From assembly GCF_033568475.1 (NCBI RefSeq), contig NW_027331833.1:1922001-1986000 (forward strand): a DNA stretch of 64,000 nucleotides, read 5' to 3'. Positions 1 to 11,266 of the stretch are shown one piece after another (positions within the stretch are counted from its first letter, which is position 1; each line of letters opens with the position of its first letter). The notes beneath the pieces are model-generated. The model was not told the origin of the DNA. It searched no databases and saw nothing but the letters and a program-made list of their open reading frames with translations. Both the position numbers and the translations under genes were made by a program. The DNA comes from Henckelia pumila (lineage: Eukaryota; Streptophyta; Magnoliopsida; Lamiales; Gesneriaceae).

Positions 1-60
1 AGAACAGACATTATGCAACTAAAATATGGAAAATATCATCTATTAAAACAACTGGAGCAC

Positions 61-848
61 AGGATATCTGTCTTAATCCAAATGAGAGATTTCGGTTCGC
101 AGCAATGCTAGCTAAGGCCACACCAAAACCTATTCAAATAAAACGAAAGCAAAATCAGTGGCCATACTTCAATGAGGAAGCATAAAAACAAATAATAAAA
201 TGACTTTTCTGAAACAGTAAATTAGTGTTTGCAAGAGCTTATTTTAAGTGCTTCCAAGCTTCTAACCAGTTAAATGTTTGGAAATTGCAAGAAGAAGCTC
301 TAAAGCAGTTAAAACAAGTTCTTGCAAACTCATGGCATTTCTCAAATCATTATAGAATTGCATCACAAACATCGAAACGCCTGCTTCAATCCTCCAAGGT
401 AACGCACTACTCGGCAAAATGAAATTCAATTTCACAATTTGCATGTCTTTAGAGTTTAAAGTCGTGACATTGGGTTTGCCTCGGAAAATTTCGGGAGTTT
501 CATAGCCGCTCACAATGGAAAACCCAACATCCAAAACTTAAAAAGCACACTGAATCGAACCCAACCAACTGAAAATCACGACAGAAATTCATATCGCCAC
601 GTGAATGAAATTAGAAAAAAAAATCCTCAATTAAAAAACTTTTTAACCATCCAAGTAACGAAGATAATCAGAATCAAAGACAGAAACATCACGTCTAACA
701 ATCGACTCAATCAACATAACTACAGCGCGGATCGACCTGACTGCGAAGACACTTGCTGAAGTGAGGTCTCCGCGAATGTTCGAACTTGGTGGTCGGGATC
801 GAGCGACGCGTTCAAGCAGCTGATGAGCCATTGCTGATCTTGATCCAT
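61..848 (-). CDS. Importin-9-like (karyopherin beta) gene, exons 1 and 2, 5' end only
   Basis: Karyopherin-beta proteins carry cargo through nuclear pores with Ran. Exon 1 (848 down to 737) starts with ATG at 848 and encodes a start beginning MDQDQQWLISCLNASLDPD, then QVRTFAETSLQQ. It ends at an AG|GT donor (736-735). Exon 2 (129 down to 61) follows an AG acceptor and, joined in phase, reads GFGVALASIAANRNL then FGLRQIS. A GT donor sits at 60-59. This is the conserved N-terminus of plant importin-9-like proteins, known to me from family knowledge. The 607-bp intron between the exons is AT-rich. The rest of the gene lies beyond the left edge. Both exons are in frame without stops, so the gene looks intact here. 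Confidence 0.75.
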
Positions 849-1774
849 GAACAGATATACAAATACAAATACAAAGTATAAAATGCGTGAGTGTATCTAT
901 ATGTGCGCGTGAATTCACCGCAAATGTGTGTTTTCGATGCCAGAAAAATGCGGCAAAAGGGAGGGAAATATATGTCTCGGGTTTTTGTAGTCGGGGGAGT
1001 TTTATAGTTTGCTAGGGTTTTTGTACTCTCTACTTTGACTATGTTCACTATACATAACTGGAATTACCCTTTACCCCATTTGAGATGTTTTATTATTATT
1101 ATTTTTATTTTGGATCATGCTACATGTACAAATTGGATTACAAGTTGGTTTACAAATTGCATTTCCTCCATATCTTTTTGAAAAAAAAATTTCAAATAAA
1201 GTGTAGAAATAATTTTGTCAATTCAATTGTATTTTGTAACCCAACTTGTAATGTCATTTGTACATATAGCATTTTCCTTTTATTTTTATATATCAATTGG
1301 AAACATATTCGTGGACGCCCTTAAAAAAATTTAACTAGCCACGAAGCACACGCGCTGCGTATATATAAAATTATTTTTTTAAAATTAAAATATATATTAT
1401 TTTTAAAATCTTAATATGGTGAAATTTTTTAGACAATCATGCACTCTATTTTAAAGAGCAAAATTATGAATTATAAAAAAAATTGGAAGTTAGTTAGTGG
1501 GTATGTTACTAGGTATGCACCTGTGCGTGAATTTAGAAGCGAACATGTGAAATTTTAGAACTAATTTAGGTATGTGTATTAAATATTTTTACTCTTTTTT
1601 TAGTTAGTAATGCATGTAATTATAATTTTGAAAGAAAGACCATTTTTACAGAACACTTAAAAATATCAAATATAATTAATATAATTTGCTCTTACTTTAT
1701 TAATAGTAATAGATAATGTATGTAATCTCTAAAAAATAAGTCTTAATATTGCTCGAATATAGTTTGCCTAAAAT
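849..1774. other. Upstream flank of the importin-like gene and AT-rich intergenic DNA
   Basis: Sequence from 849 to about 1060 should hold the 5'UTR and promoter of the importin-like gene. I cannot place a TATA box with confidence. The remainder is AT-rich with no supportable gene. Confidence 0.5.
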
Positions 1775-1954
1775 TAGGGATACCAATCACGTAGGTCGGA
1801 TTGACGCTATGACTCATAAAAAAAATTTCTCAATCCGAATCCGAATCTGAAATTACCAACCCGAACCTGATTAAGCCAAGCAATCCAAACCCAATCTTAT
1901 TTGATTTTTTTAACAAAATAATAAAATAAAAATTCAAAACAAATAATAATAATG

Positions 1955-2009
<55 letters not shown>

Positions 2010-2440
2010 CAACAACAACAACAACAACAAGAGTAATATTTAAATTTAAACAAATAATAACATAATTTTTGGTTACATATGATTTAAATTTGAAAGTATA
2101 ATAGTAAAAATTTAAAAGATACCACACACAATAAACAATTGTTTAAAAGAATAAAAATTTTACAAAATAAATGTTATATGATGAAAAATTATGATATCAA
2201 TGTACTAGTTTTTTCTTCAAACATAAAATATATAAAAATGTAGTCAATGTTTCTTATTTTTATATAAAAAATAATTTTAAAAAATTCGAATCAACTCGGG
2301 TCAACGCAGGTCGACTCAAACCACTTAATTTTTTCGAACCATATTCCGGACCCATCTTTGAATGACCCGAATAACCCCCAACTCTAACCCTATATTTTTC
2401 AGGTCGGGTTGACTAGCCGGATTCATTTTTGACATCGCTA
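1775..2440. mobile_element. hAT-like non-autonomous element
   Basis: The element is flanked by a perfect 8-bp direct repeat, cctaaaat (1767-1774 and 2441-2448), as expected for hAT insertions. Its ends are short imperfect inverted repeats: left TAGGGATACCAAT, right in reverse complement TAGCGATGTCAAA. Subterminal regions carry repeated gggtcgg/cccgacc-type motifs. There is no coding capacity. A trinucleotide microsatellite has expanded inside it. Confidence 0.65.
1942..2031. repeat. (AAT)n then (AAC)n microsatellite
   Basis: About 20 AAT units pass directly into about 8 AAC units. The apparent poly-Ile and poly-Leu reading frames on the minus strand are products of this repeat, not genes. 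Confidence 0.95.
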
Positions 2441-3026
2441 CCTAAAATAGCCTTTTTTTCCCCAAATATATTTCTTAGTTTCCCAAAGATAATATTGTAT
2501 TATATTCCTAAAATAATATTTAAAATTACAAATTTTTCAATAAATAAAAAAGTATATTTAGATTTTTAATTTTTAAAATTCAGTTACTTACGAGAATTTA
2601 ATTTTTTTTTAAATTGTTATGGACAAACATATATATTTTGCGAATTTTTTTTCCACATGTGTTAATCTTTATAAAAGTTTGATCATATTATATTCTTGAT
2701 CAGAATATAAAAATTGTCCTATATTTTAATGATAATTAAAAAATTTATGTAAAATATTATAAATTTTTTAATGAAATATTATAATTTTTAATGAACTAAT
2801 AAAGTGTAGGACAAGAACACGAAGTGTAAGATAAACTGCTTACTTCCCGGGTTAGTTTATAATGGTATTCCGTATCACTGTTCGGACCTTTTTTTTTTAT
2901 GATTTAACAGTTCGATTGTCGGTTCGATTATAAAAACATTGCTACCAACTTCATATTTTTAGGATAATTTAATTTCTTATTTGATGATCACCGTCACAAA
3001 TTGAAACCTCCTTTCTTTGTGAGAAT
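2441..3026. other. AT-rich intergenic DNA, no gene seen
   Basis: I see low-complexity A+T sequence and no supportable feature. Confidence 0.6.
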
Positions 3027-3035
3027 AAAATAGAG

Positions 3036-3717
3036 GGGAGAATTACAATTTTGGTCCTATAATTTGCACATTTTTCATTTTTGGTCCTGTTAAAAATAAT
3101 TTTGTAATTTTAGTCATGTAACTTGCATTTTTTTTATTTTTGGTCCTATTAACATTAATTCGCATTTTTAGTCCTGTAACTTTCATGAATTTTTTACTTT
3201 AAGTCTTGTTAACATTGAATTTACAATTTTAATCTTGTAATTTGCAGTTTTTTTTATTTTTAGTCCCGTTTGCATTGAATTTTCACTTTTTGTCTTGTAA
3301 CTTCTATATATTTTTTCTTAGTCATATTATCAATGAATTTATATTTTTAATTCCATAAATTTCATACTTTTTTATATTTTTATTTATAATATATTATGAT
3401 TTACATATTTTAAAGCTTTTAAAATTTAAATGAATTAAATAAAAAAATTCAACTAAAATTATTCAAAACAATTTCACACTAAATATCATCTTATTATAAA
3501 ATACATAATATAAATAAAACTATTAATCTAATGTGAATCATGTTTTTTTGGGTTTAGTTTTGATATATAATATGAAATCGAACCATATAATTTTTTATTT
3601 TAAATTTTATATCCGACCAAAATTCCATTTTTGTTTTGGTATTTTGTTTCTTGAGTTTGGATTTATGGTCATTTTTGTTTTAACCAAATCTTAAGTATTC
3701 ACGTCATCTATGCTTGT
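3036..3717 (+). repeat. Left arm of the foldback element
   Basis: This arm pairs with 18184-18899 in reverse complement, judged roughly 85 percent identical in the outer 200 bases. The innermost ~120 bases match less well. Confidence 0.75.
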
Positions 3718-4886
3718 TGTTATGATCGAAAATATGTGTAGAGGGGGGGGGGGGGTGAATACACTATTTTAAAAATTTAACGAGTCTTCGATCTGATTTG
3801 TTAAAATCAGACAGAAGTTTTTGTTGCTTAAAACTTTTGATCTACTCGAAAGATATGAAAGATAACATGCGGAATAAATCTTTCTTGCAGATTGAATATA
3901 TGTAAAGCTAAGGCAGATAAGGTAAAGTAAGTGCAGTAAATAAACGGATAGAGTTGTTTCTGGATATTCGGAGATGAATTCTCCTACGTCACCCCTTCTT
4001 CTGTTTCCAAAAGGATTTGACTAAAAGATTTTGATTTATACAAGGCTTTGTACAAATCCAATCCAATCAATCCTTTGAGAGGAACTCCTAGCAATACTTT
4101 CTCTTGAAGCAGATCGAACTTTCTGCTTTGAATTATACAGTACAAATACAGAGTGTATTTCGGTATTTTGATCTAGATAGCTATGAGTGACTTTGATCTG
4201 TATCGATTTCGTATATGCTTCCTTTGAAGTTTGATCGATCTTGAGAATATCTTCTAACTCAGAATATCAAGACTCTTATCTGATAATGTGTGTATCTGAG
4301 TTATGCTAAGTGAAGGCTTTTTGAATGAACTTCGATTTAGATATCTCGTGTTTTTCACTCTTGATCTCGTATTTGAATCTTTGAAGTGTTTGAGTATTTA
4401 TAATCTTCAAAAGTAGTCGGTGAGCCGCCAACAATTTCTGATGATGAGCCGCCAATCAATCTCTGATAGATAGCGCCAACATATCTTAATAAATAGCTCA
4501 CAAATATTGACTTTGATGGAGTCAGATTAACGTTCAAAATATCATTAAATGATTTTGTCTTTTCTTCAACAATCTCAGCAACGGTTACTTTGAAGTGAAG
4601 CTTTTGATCTGGTTGAAAGCATGTTAGATCTGTCTTAGATCGATCTGTAAAATCCGTTGAGATTCTTCTTGATTGATCTGGATATCGGACACTTGTTCTG
4701 GCAATTTATACTTCAATTTGTTTATCCGAATATCTTTCATTTTGATCTGGCATTATATTTGATCCGCTTGAAATCTCGGACATTTGATCTGGAAGAATCC
4801 GAATAGATTTAGCCCTTAGATTATTTTATTACTTGGTTTTGTTTTGACTTGTTATCACCGAAACTATTAGGGTTTGATCTCCAACA
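3718..4886 (-). repeat. Copia-1 3' LTR
   Basis: It starts and ends with TG...CA and is a direct repeat of 17012-18183. It holds a run of about 13 G residues near 3741-3754. Confidence 0.92.
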
Positions 4887-4900
4887 ATTTCCCCTTTTTT
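4887..4900 (-). other. Copia-1 polypurine tract
   Basis: Read on the minus strand, AAAAAAGGGGAAAT directly abuts the 3' LTR, the expected place for plus-strand priming. A second purine run of similar make-up lies at about 5115-5138. Multiple polypurine tracts are known in sireviruses. Confidence 0.75.
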
Positions 4901-5086
4901 GGTGATGTCAAAACCAAGTTCATTTTCGGATCAAAATTTGATAAAGGTGATAGATCAAAGAGCTTTCCAAAATTATTTTATCATAGATCGAATAATAATT
5001 TTAGACAAAATAAATGTCAAAAATTAATTTTCCAAGATGATCTGATCTACTCTGCTCTTCTTCTGATCTGGTGGTCATTACTTCTT

Positions 5087-5806
5087 TCATTTGCCTTTGG
5101 CTTTAGATGAGATAGCCTTTTCCCCCTTTTTGGCATCACTACTCTCAGATAGAAGGTCGAGGATAACCGTGAGTTGGGTACCAAAAGTGTCATGAATCTG
5201 TTTATTGTGAGCTTTTGTAGAGGCTTCGAGTCTGTCAAGTTTCCGAAGAATATTTATATATTCTCTAGCTTGTTGCTTCTGAAAACTCAAAACAGATTCA
5301 CTGATGTTATTTATTATTGTCAGCACGTGTGATTTGAAATCATAAAGTTCTTCAGATGTCTGGATCTGATTAACGTGCAATTCTCTGACAATAATAGATA
5401 GTTGAGCCAAAGATTCAGACAGAGAATTATCGGACCTATCTTCATTTGGACGAGTAGATGAAGTTGCTGTAGCTTCAGATGAGGCACAAATTTGAAGTAG
5501 TGGAGCAGAGATAACCGGAGGTGTAAGAACAACATCATCCATAATCTTCGACGATACATCTGGATCTGTGATCTCTGAGAGGGTTGCAGATGGAAGACTT
5601 AACTTGTCTTTGTACATGATGGTAATAGGCCTGAATAGACTATGAATAAGATCAGTCCTAACTACCTTAAAGATAGGAGGCAGATCCATTACCAATCGTT
5701 CAGAAGAGACAATCTTCATAGAATCGTCATATAAGTGATGACTTTGTTCATCCACTGGAACGAACGGTACCATTGCTGTGTGCGGATCAATAGCAGAGAT
5801 CTTCGT
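5087..5806 (-). pseudogene. Copia-1 post-pol accessory ORF, C-terminal part
   Basis: It lies in the same frame as the middle part and is separated only by TGA 5807-5809. An internal ATG at 5773 opens 228 codons. The last ~100 residues are predicted coiled coil (…SVLSFQKQQAREYINIL, RKLDRLEASTKAH…) and end in a Lys-rich tail (KKGEKAISSKAKGK). The ancestral product would have had about 890 residues. The ORF stops about 190 bp before the 3' LTR. Confidence 0.6.
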
Positions 5807-6435
5807 TCATTTTGGAGAGTCCACGATCATTTCTTCAATAAAAGAATCTTCTTGAGCAGAAGTATCAATTGGCAACTCATGTGCAACTAGTTCTTCTGTA
5901 GGAATAAGAGTTTCATCTGGTAAGTTTGTGAGAACAGTTGATGCAGCCAGTGGTACTTCTATTTCACTTTCAAAGTCAGGATGTACAGAGAGGTCAGTTC
6001 GTTTTGTAATGATAAACTGATCACTCGATGTATCTAAAAAATGAGATGAAGTCATTGGTTCCTCGGATAGGGATTCCTGAGCATATTGATATGTGGGAGA
6101 AACATCAATGATTAATGACTTCTGTGGAGAAGAGGCAACTCTAACAAATGAGACAGTTGGAGAATTTGGATCAGTAGATAGACTGAGTTCATCCGATAAA
6201 ATAAAATCATCTGTGGCAAATTGCATATCAAATGAAGAAGCCTGTGCTTTGATTGGATCTTCCAGAGGAAAGTCTTGTCTCATTAAATTTGCCTTTGTAG
6301 TTAACACATGAGCGTCATTCTCCATTTGAGTAAGTGCGGCAAATATATCAAAGTTGTTCAAACTAGTGGGATGAAGCTTTGCTCTCTGTATTCGAATGTG
6401 ATATCGAAGAATGCTTTCCTGAAGCCTGAGTTTTA
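5807..6435 (-). pseudogene. Copia-1 post-pol accessory ORF, middle part after the solo LTR
   Basis: This is the continuation of the ORF that starts at 9877. Discounting the solo LTR and one copy of its 5-bp duplication, 1327 + 629 bases give exactly 652 codons including the TGA at 5807-5809. The insertion therefore split a single frame. The segment is acidic and Ser/Thr-rich with no recognisable domain. Confidence 0.65.
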
Positions 6436-6440
6436 CAAAC

Positions 6441-8550
6441 TGTAAGGCCCTGAAATTAATCATTTTGGGATTAGTGGAATTTATTAATTATTAGAATTGA
6501 ATTGATGGGAATTAGTTGAGCCGAGATGGAATTGATTTAATTTGGAGTTTCAGGGATCGGTTTGCGAATAAGTTGGTTGACTAGTCTTTGGGGACTTATT
6601 ATTTTTATCTACCCTACCTCTCTCCTTAACCCATCACTTATTCTCTCCCCCATCCCTCCTTCACGTCGACCGAGAGGGAGAGAAGCCATGGCTATCGATT
6701 CCAAAGCTTCTTCTTTCGTCCGATTCGCTCAATCCGACCGTCAGATTTCAGATTCGAGTTGAGATTCTCGATCACCGCAACGAAGGCTTCGTTTGGACGT
6801 AAGTTTTGCTACGATCCATGAACTTTGATTTTTGTTGGGTTGTCAGAATTTGATAATCTTCGAGTATGTTGTTCATGAGCTAGCATAGATCGTGTTTTCG
6901 AAGTCGGTTCAGAAAAAGAACGAAGTTTGGATTTTATATGATTTTTGGAGGTTAATTTCGAAAATGAGTCTTGGGTTTTGTTTGGATTTTGGTTGTTTTA
7001 TGGGATTGGAAGATGGTATGAGTTGGTTTGTGTTTTATTGAGGAGGAATATTGATGTTGATGATTTTTGGTTTGACCGTTTATAGCCGTTATGCCGTCGA
7101 AATTGAGTTTTGGATTATCGGTTGTTTATTCGGTTTGATTTCCGGGTTTGTTTGAATTAGTAGATTGATATCGAATCCGTATGTTCAACATTTCAGATTT
7201 GAGTTGAAAGATTCGGGTTTGGATCGAACTTGGGAGTTGAATCGTCTCGAGAATTGAAGACGGTATAGTATTTAACTTCTTGCTTGGCTTGTTTTGATTC
7301 AATTCGATATTGATTGAGTTCGTTTTTATTTTCAGATTTGAATCCTCGGCGAACTTGGAAAGGTAAGAAGACGACAATGGAATGAATGGGACGATTAGCT
7401 CGAATTTGAATTAATTCGAGTGCCCAAAAGAAATCACATACTTGCATGCTACTTGAATTATATGATATTTGTTTTACTTGAATGAGTTTTGACTTGCATT
7501 GCATTCATATTGAGCCAATTACCTTGGTTTTACGGGCAAGAGAGGCCCAAAAGAGTTAGACGTTCTGTGGACTATAGTTGAGTGACATTGGTTAGCAGAT
7601 TTTTACCAATTGTCGAGAAACACTCTCTATAGGTGCCCAGAATCTAGAGGAGTAAAATATTCACCGTCCACCTCGATCGGGAGAGTCGGTGAGTTGGTGA
7701 TATTTTATCCTCGGGATCCCAAATAAGAGAAGAGAACCTTTACCTCGTGATTATCCAGACTTGATAATCCCAGAGTTTTAAAGACATGCATTGCATTGTA
7801 TGCATTTGAATTGAGTTTAGACATGCTTTTGGAATTGCTTGTCTTGTATGTATATATATATCTTGTTTCGATATATTATTTGATATGCATGTTTTGTCTC
7901 TTTTACTGGAAATTGTATTCTCACCAGATTATCCGGCTGTCGTTTTGTTTGTATGTGTACTTGACGACAGGTGGGGCAGGATCGTGTCAGAAGATACATG
8001 ACTAGATCGAGTTGGAAGTGATAGAGTGAGACACTGTCTAGAAGTTTGTTCTTTTAGCAATCTTGCATTATAGGGTTGATGAAATTTCATGTCTTGATTT
8101 ATGTATAGGAAACTCGAATTTATTTGATTTGTCGAATGACCCTATCGTCAAACTTCTTATTGTATTTTTTGGGCAGAACTTAGAATATTGTATGTTCTAA
8201 ATGTTTATATATATGTGTTCTTGAGTTTAGAATTGATCGGAAATGCTCTTGGTTGTTTTTTTCAGTGTTTCCTGGTTTCTGTCCATTTGGCCTGCGCGTG
8301 GGCGAGGCTGGACCTCACGCGCGCGCGGCTAGCTTGGAGGGGCTCTGGAAGTTTTGCCCCCGCGCGCGCGAGCACTTCCGTGAGCCTCTGGACCTTTTGC
8401 CTGCGCGCGCGCGAGGAGAAAGATCGTGCGGGCGCGAGGCAATCCTTTTATAAAAAAAAAAGAAAAATTGATTCAATTTTTTTCCGCGGCTCTTCGTGAT
8501 TGATTGTGTTTAATTATTCGAGATTAGATGATTAGAAACGGGGTCTCACA
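6441..8550 (+). mobile_element. Solo LTR, probably Ty3/gypsy, 2110 bp
   Basis: It starts TGTAAGGCCC and ends GGGGTCTCACA, with TG...CA termini typical of plant gypsy LTRs. A perfect 5-bp target duplication caaac flanks it (6436-6440 and 8551-8555). No internal domain is present, so it is the product of LTR-LTR recombination. It contains a CG-rich stretch near 8290-8430 that stands out from the AT-rich surroundings. The orientation given follows the TGTAAGGCCC start. Short ORFs inside it are not supportable genes. Confidence 0.88.
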
Positions 8551-9877
8551 CAAACTCTCTTCTTTCCAGAGCTCGAGAAATGACTTGAGTCTCAACCCAT
8601 TCAAGAATTATTTCTTCAAGAGATGCAATGCTCTCCAGTTTGTTCAAATTTTTGATATTGGTGAAGTGATCCTTAGTGCGATGAAATACCCATTTATCAA
8701 AGATCTTCATCTTTAAGCCGACATGTTTGACAATGCGATCAGCAGTAAGATCAATTAGTTGTTGAGTCTTTGATTGTGGATTTGATACACCATCAGGATT
8801 TTTGAAAAATCCAGAGCAAAAAGCAGTGATTTTCATCTGAGGTACTGGAGGGACAATATGTTCAACCATAGAAATAGGTATGGCGGGAACTGGTTCAGGT
8901 TGGGTAGGCATAGGGATCCGAGGGGGGAGTCTAAATGTCCTCCTTCTCTTTTGAAAATGTGGTGCAATAATGTCTGCAAGAATCATTTGATCTGATTCTG
9001 AGGTCTCTGAGTCAGAAGAATGAATCACCACCTTTCTTTTTGCTGAAGATCTTTTCTTTGGAGTAGCCTTTTTGTAAGGTGATACTTCTTTAGCAGCTTC
9101 GATTAATAGAGGCTTGCTTTCATCTGGAAGAGTAAGATCTTCAGTTTCATCTGAATGAGATGAACTATGTTTGAAGACTATTAATTGTTTAGCCATGTAA
9201 ACTTCAATTGCTCTCTCATTCAGAGTCTTATGCGGATGAAGTGCAGATGAGGGTCCCAGATGGACATTCAGATCATTCAATATATCTCCAATCTGAACTG
9301 CAAATCCCTGGGATTGTTCTGCATGAGCAGTTATCATAGCAGATAGGATGTTGAACAGAACAACAGACCAATTTACAGTAATGCCAGCAGAGATAGCAAC
9401 CATAACATCAAATTTTTCAGATGTAATAGCATCAAAAGAACCTGCTTTGGCCAAAAGAGACTTGGCCACAATATCATGCAAAATTCTGAATTCCATCTTC
9501 AATTCCTTCTTTTTGCAAGGAATGCGGACTGGCTTGTCCGTCAAGGAGTACATGCTCTTCATCTGTTTCTTTGTTTCAGTAGAGATAGTCAAGAAATCAG
9601 TGATGCCCTGTCGAGGTAGATCGAATGAAGTGGTGAATAAATAAGATGTAAGTTGGACTGATTCTCCACCCAAGGTTGCAAATATAACACCGTCTTCGAA
9701 TTTGGCTGTCTGAAAGAATTTGGGCAAAGCCTGCTTGTATAGCGATTTCCCTCCTTTGAGAAATTTCCTCAGTACAGATGCTTCAATTTTTCTGAACATG
9801 TCCACCATTCCTTGATCTGTAAGATCGAATATGATGTGGAAATCTACTAGAAGAACGTTTTGAGTAATGGGTGTCAT
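8551..9877 (-). pseudogene. Copia-1 post-pol accessory ORF, N-terminal part (about 442 codons)
   Basis: This sense-strand ORF starts at ATG 9877, about 1.9 kb after RNase H. The N-terminal ~240 residues are a compact conserved block (for example KKKELKMEFRILHDIVAKSL and DVMVAISAGITVNWS). I associate such blocks with retroelement proteins often annotated as hypothetical in Lamiales. Basic stretches resembling nuclear localisation signals (KKATPKKRSSAKRK at about residue 265-283, later QKRRRTF) flank an acidic SSDSETSESD run. There is no signal peptide or membrane span, so it does not look envelope-like despite its position. A solo LTR interrupts it at 8551. Confidence 0.7.
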
Positions 9878-10125
9878 GTTGTTCCTGCAAAGATCAAAGA
9901 TACGAATGCGAGTATTCTGTTCTTGCTAAACAAATTTAGGGCTTCGTAGAGATTTGAAGAAGAATAAATCCGATAAGTTTCAATAGCCTAAATACGTGGC
10001 ACATGACGTAAGCAACTATTCAAATTCAAATAAAATGCGGCTGATGAGATATATCAAGCACGCGACAAATAAAATAGTATTTTAATAAATTCTGGGGAAT
10101 GTAAAACGACAAACAAACATCCCCT

Positions 10126-10133
10126 TATAAATA
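10126..10133 (+). promoter_or_regulatory. TATA box for antisense ORF A
   Basis: TATAAATA lies about 90 bp upstream of the ATG at 10223. A 36-bp GA repeat (about 10173-10208) lies in the predicted leader. GA-rich leaders are common in plant promoters. Confidence 0.5.
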
Positions 10134-10170
10134 GGACACTCGGATGAAAGATCTGAGTAACCTTTCACAA

Positions 10171-10172
<2 letters not shown>

Positions 10173-10208
<36 letters not shown>
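10173..10208 (+). repeat. (GA)n microsatellite in the leader of ORF A
   Basis: About 17 uninterrupted GA units end 14 bases before the ATG. Confidence 0.95.
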
Positions 10209-10209
<1 letters not shown>

Positions 10210-10222
10210 AAATAATAGAATC

Positions 10223-10624
10223 ATGAGTTCCAATCAGTTTGTTGAAGAGTTTAAAGAGGAATTGCAAGAGTTCATCCTAAAATGGGTGATGAGGCTTTGG
10301 TTCAAGGTTGAGGAGATACGGATGTATCAACAAGCGCCATTCCCTCCACGCAAATATGAGGATGATTGCGAGTTAGAAGATCACAAGGATAAGTATATGG
10401 AGTTGCTGGGTGCCATCACTGTTGATGAGATTCTTACACATCAGGGGGTGTCCTTTCTGAGGTATAGGAAGGAGGTGAAGGTCCTTACTCATCTGATTAA
10501 TGCAGGTGAGTACAAGGGTAGGCGATTTGATTCGGCCCTGATTGAGTGGTTGAACCTGTGGCGTCTAGATGCTGATATGAGGAAGAGGGTCTGGGGTCCA
10601 ATACGACAGACTCTAGGTGATTAG
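10223..10624 (+). CDS. Antisense ORF A inside copia-1 (133 aa), unknown function
   Basis: This is a plus-strand ORF within a minus-strand retroelement, between pol and the accessory ORF. ATG at 10223 follows a TATAAATA box and a leader holding a long GA repeat. The protein (MSSNQFVEEFKEELQEFILK..., RLWFKVEEIRMYQQ, YMELLGAITVDEILTHQGVS, RYRKEVKVL, WLNLWRLDADMRKRV) is charged and Trp-rich, without membrane segments. It resembles ORF B in length, orientation, promoter layout and motif spacing, with weak identity. I do not recognise the family. Confidence 0.5.
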   Translation: MSSNQFVEEFKEELQEFILKWVMRLWFKVEEIRMYQQAPFPPRKYEDDCELEDHKDKYMELLGAITVDEILTHQGVSFLRYRKEVKVLTHLINAGEYKGRRFDSALIEWLNLWRLDADMRKRVWGPIRQTLGD

Positions 10625-11200
10625 GGTAGGTATTTTGAATGATGTAGTTGTATTTTGTAAGCTTCCGAAGTTTATGAAATGAAATATTTTGCTAAAAACT
10701 TTCTATCTTGTTCAGTAGATTAAACGAAGTGAGGTAGCATATAATACAGAATAAGACTATGAAAACTTCTAAAGATAAATAAGGGAAAATCAGATGAGAT
10801 TGTTCCGGATGAAATTTTATCAACGCTTCATCGAAAGCAGATGAAACATTTAAATAGTCAGAAGAGAGGTTTCCTAGAAACTGAACAGACAATAAATTAA
10901 ATGCATAAGGTCATAATGATATTTTGAAAGTTTCGAAGCAAGATAACACATAAACAGAAAAAGAACTATTTATGATTGGACATGCTGTCTGTGAAATAAT
11001 TGCGTGACTAATTAATTTCTTGCATGGAATATGAACTGATATTAAAGTCAAAGTAATTTTGATAGGCTTTGAGAATCTCAAGAAGGATTGATGCAATCCT
11101 CTAGATATGCAGATTAACTTTTATCAGCTCATAAACAACATTGATTGGACAGTTGTGAGGTTGATACAATCGATGTCCCTTCATTTTCTTGCGATGTACC

Positions 11201-11208
11201 TATAAAAG
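11201..11208 (+). promoter_or_regulatory. TATA box for antisense ORF B
   Basis: TATAAAAG lies 59 bp upstream of the ATG at 11267. The leader between them is short and free of ATG, which fits an RNA polymerase II promoter running antisense to the retroelement. Confidence 0.5.
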
Positions 11209-11266
11209 CAAGACTAAAGGAAACATTAGAAACACAAGATAAAGCATTCAGAAGATAATAGCTAGT

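Noticed and set aside
262..534. 90-codon minus-strand frame
   Set aside because: It lies within the intron of the importin-like gene and has no homology that I recognise.
1830..2127. Minus-strand poly-Leu and poly-Ile reading frames
   Set aside because: They are translations of the AAT/AAC microsatellite.
7126..7504. Minus-strand frames of about 80-100 codons
   Set aside because: They lie inside the solo LTR and have no recognisable motif.
8188..8499. GC-rich 103-codon frame
   Set aside because: It lies in the solo LTR and follows the CGCG runs; no domain.
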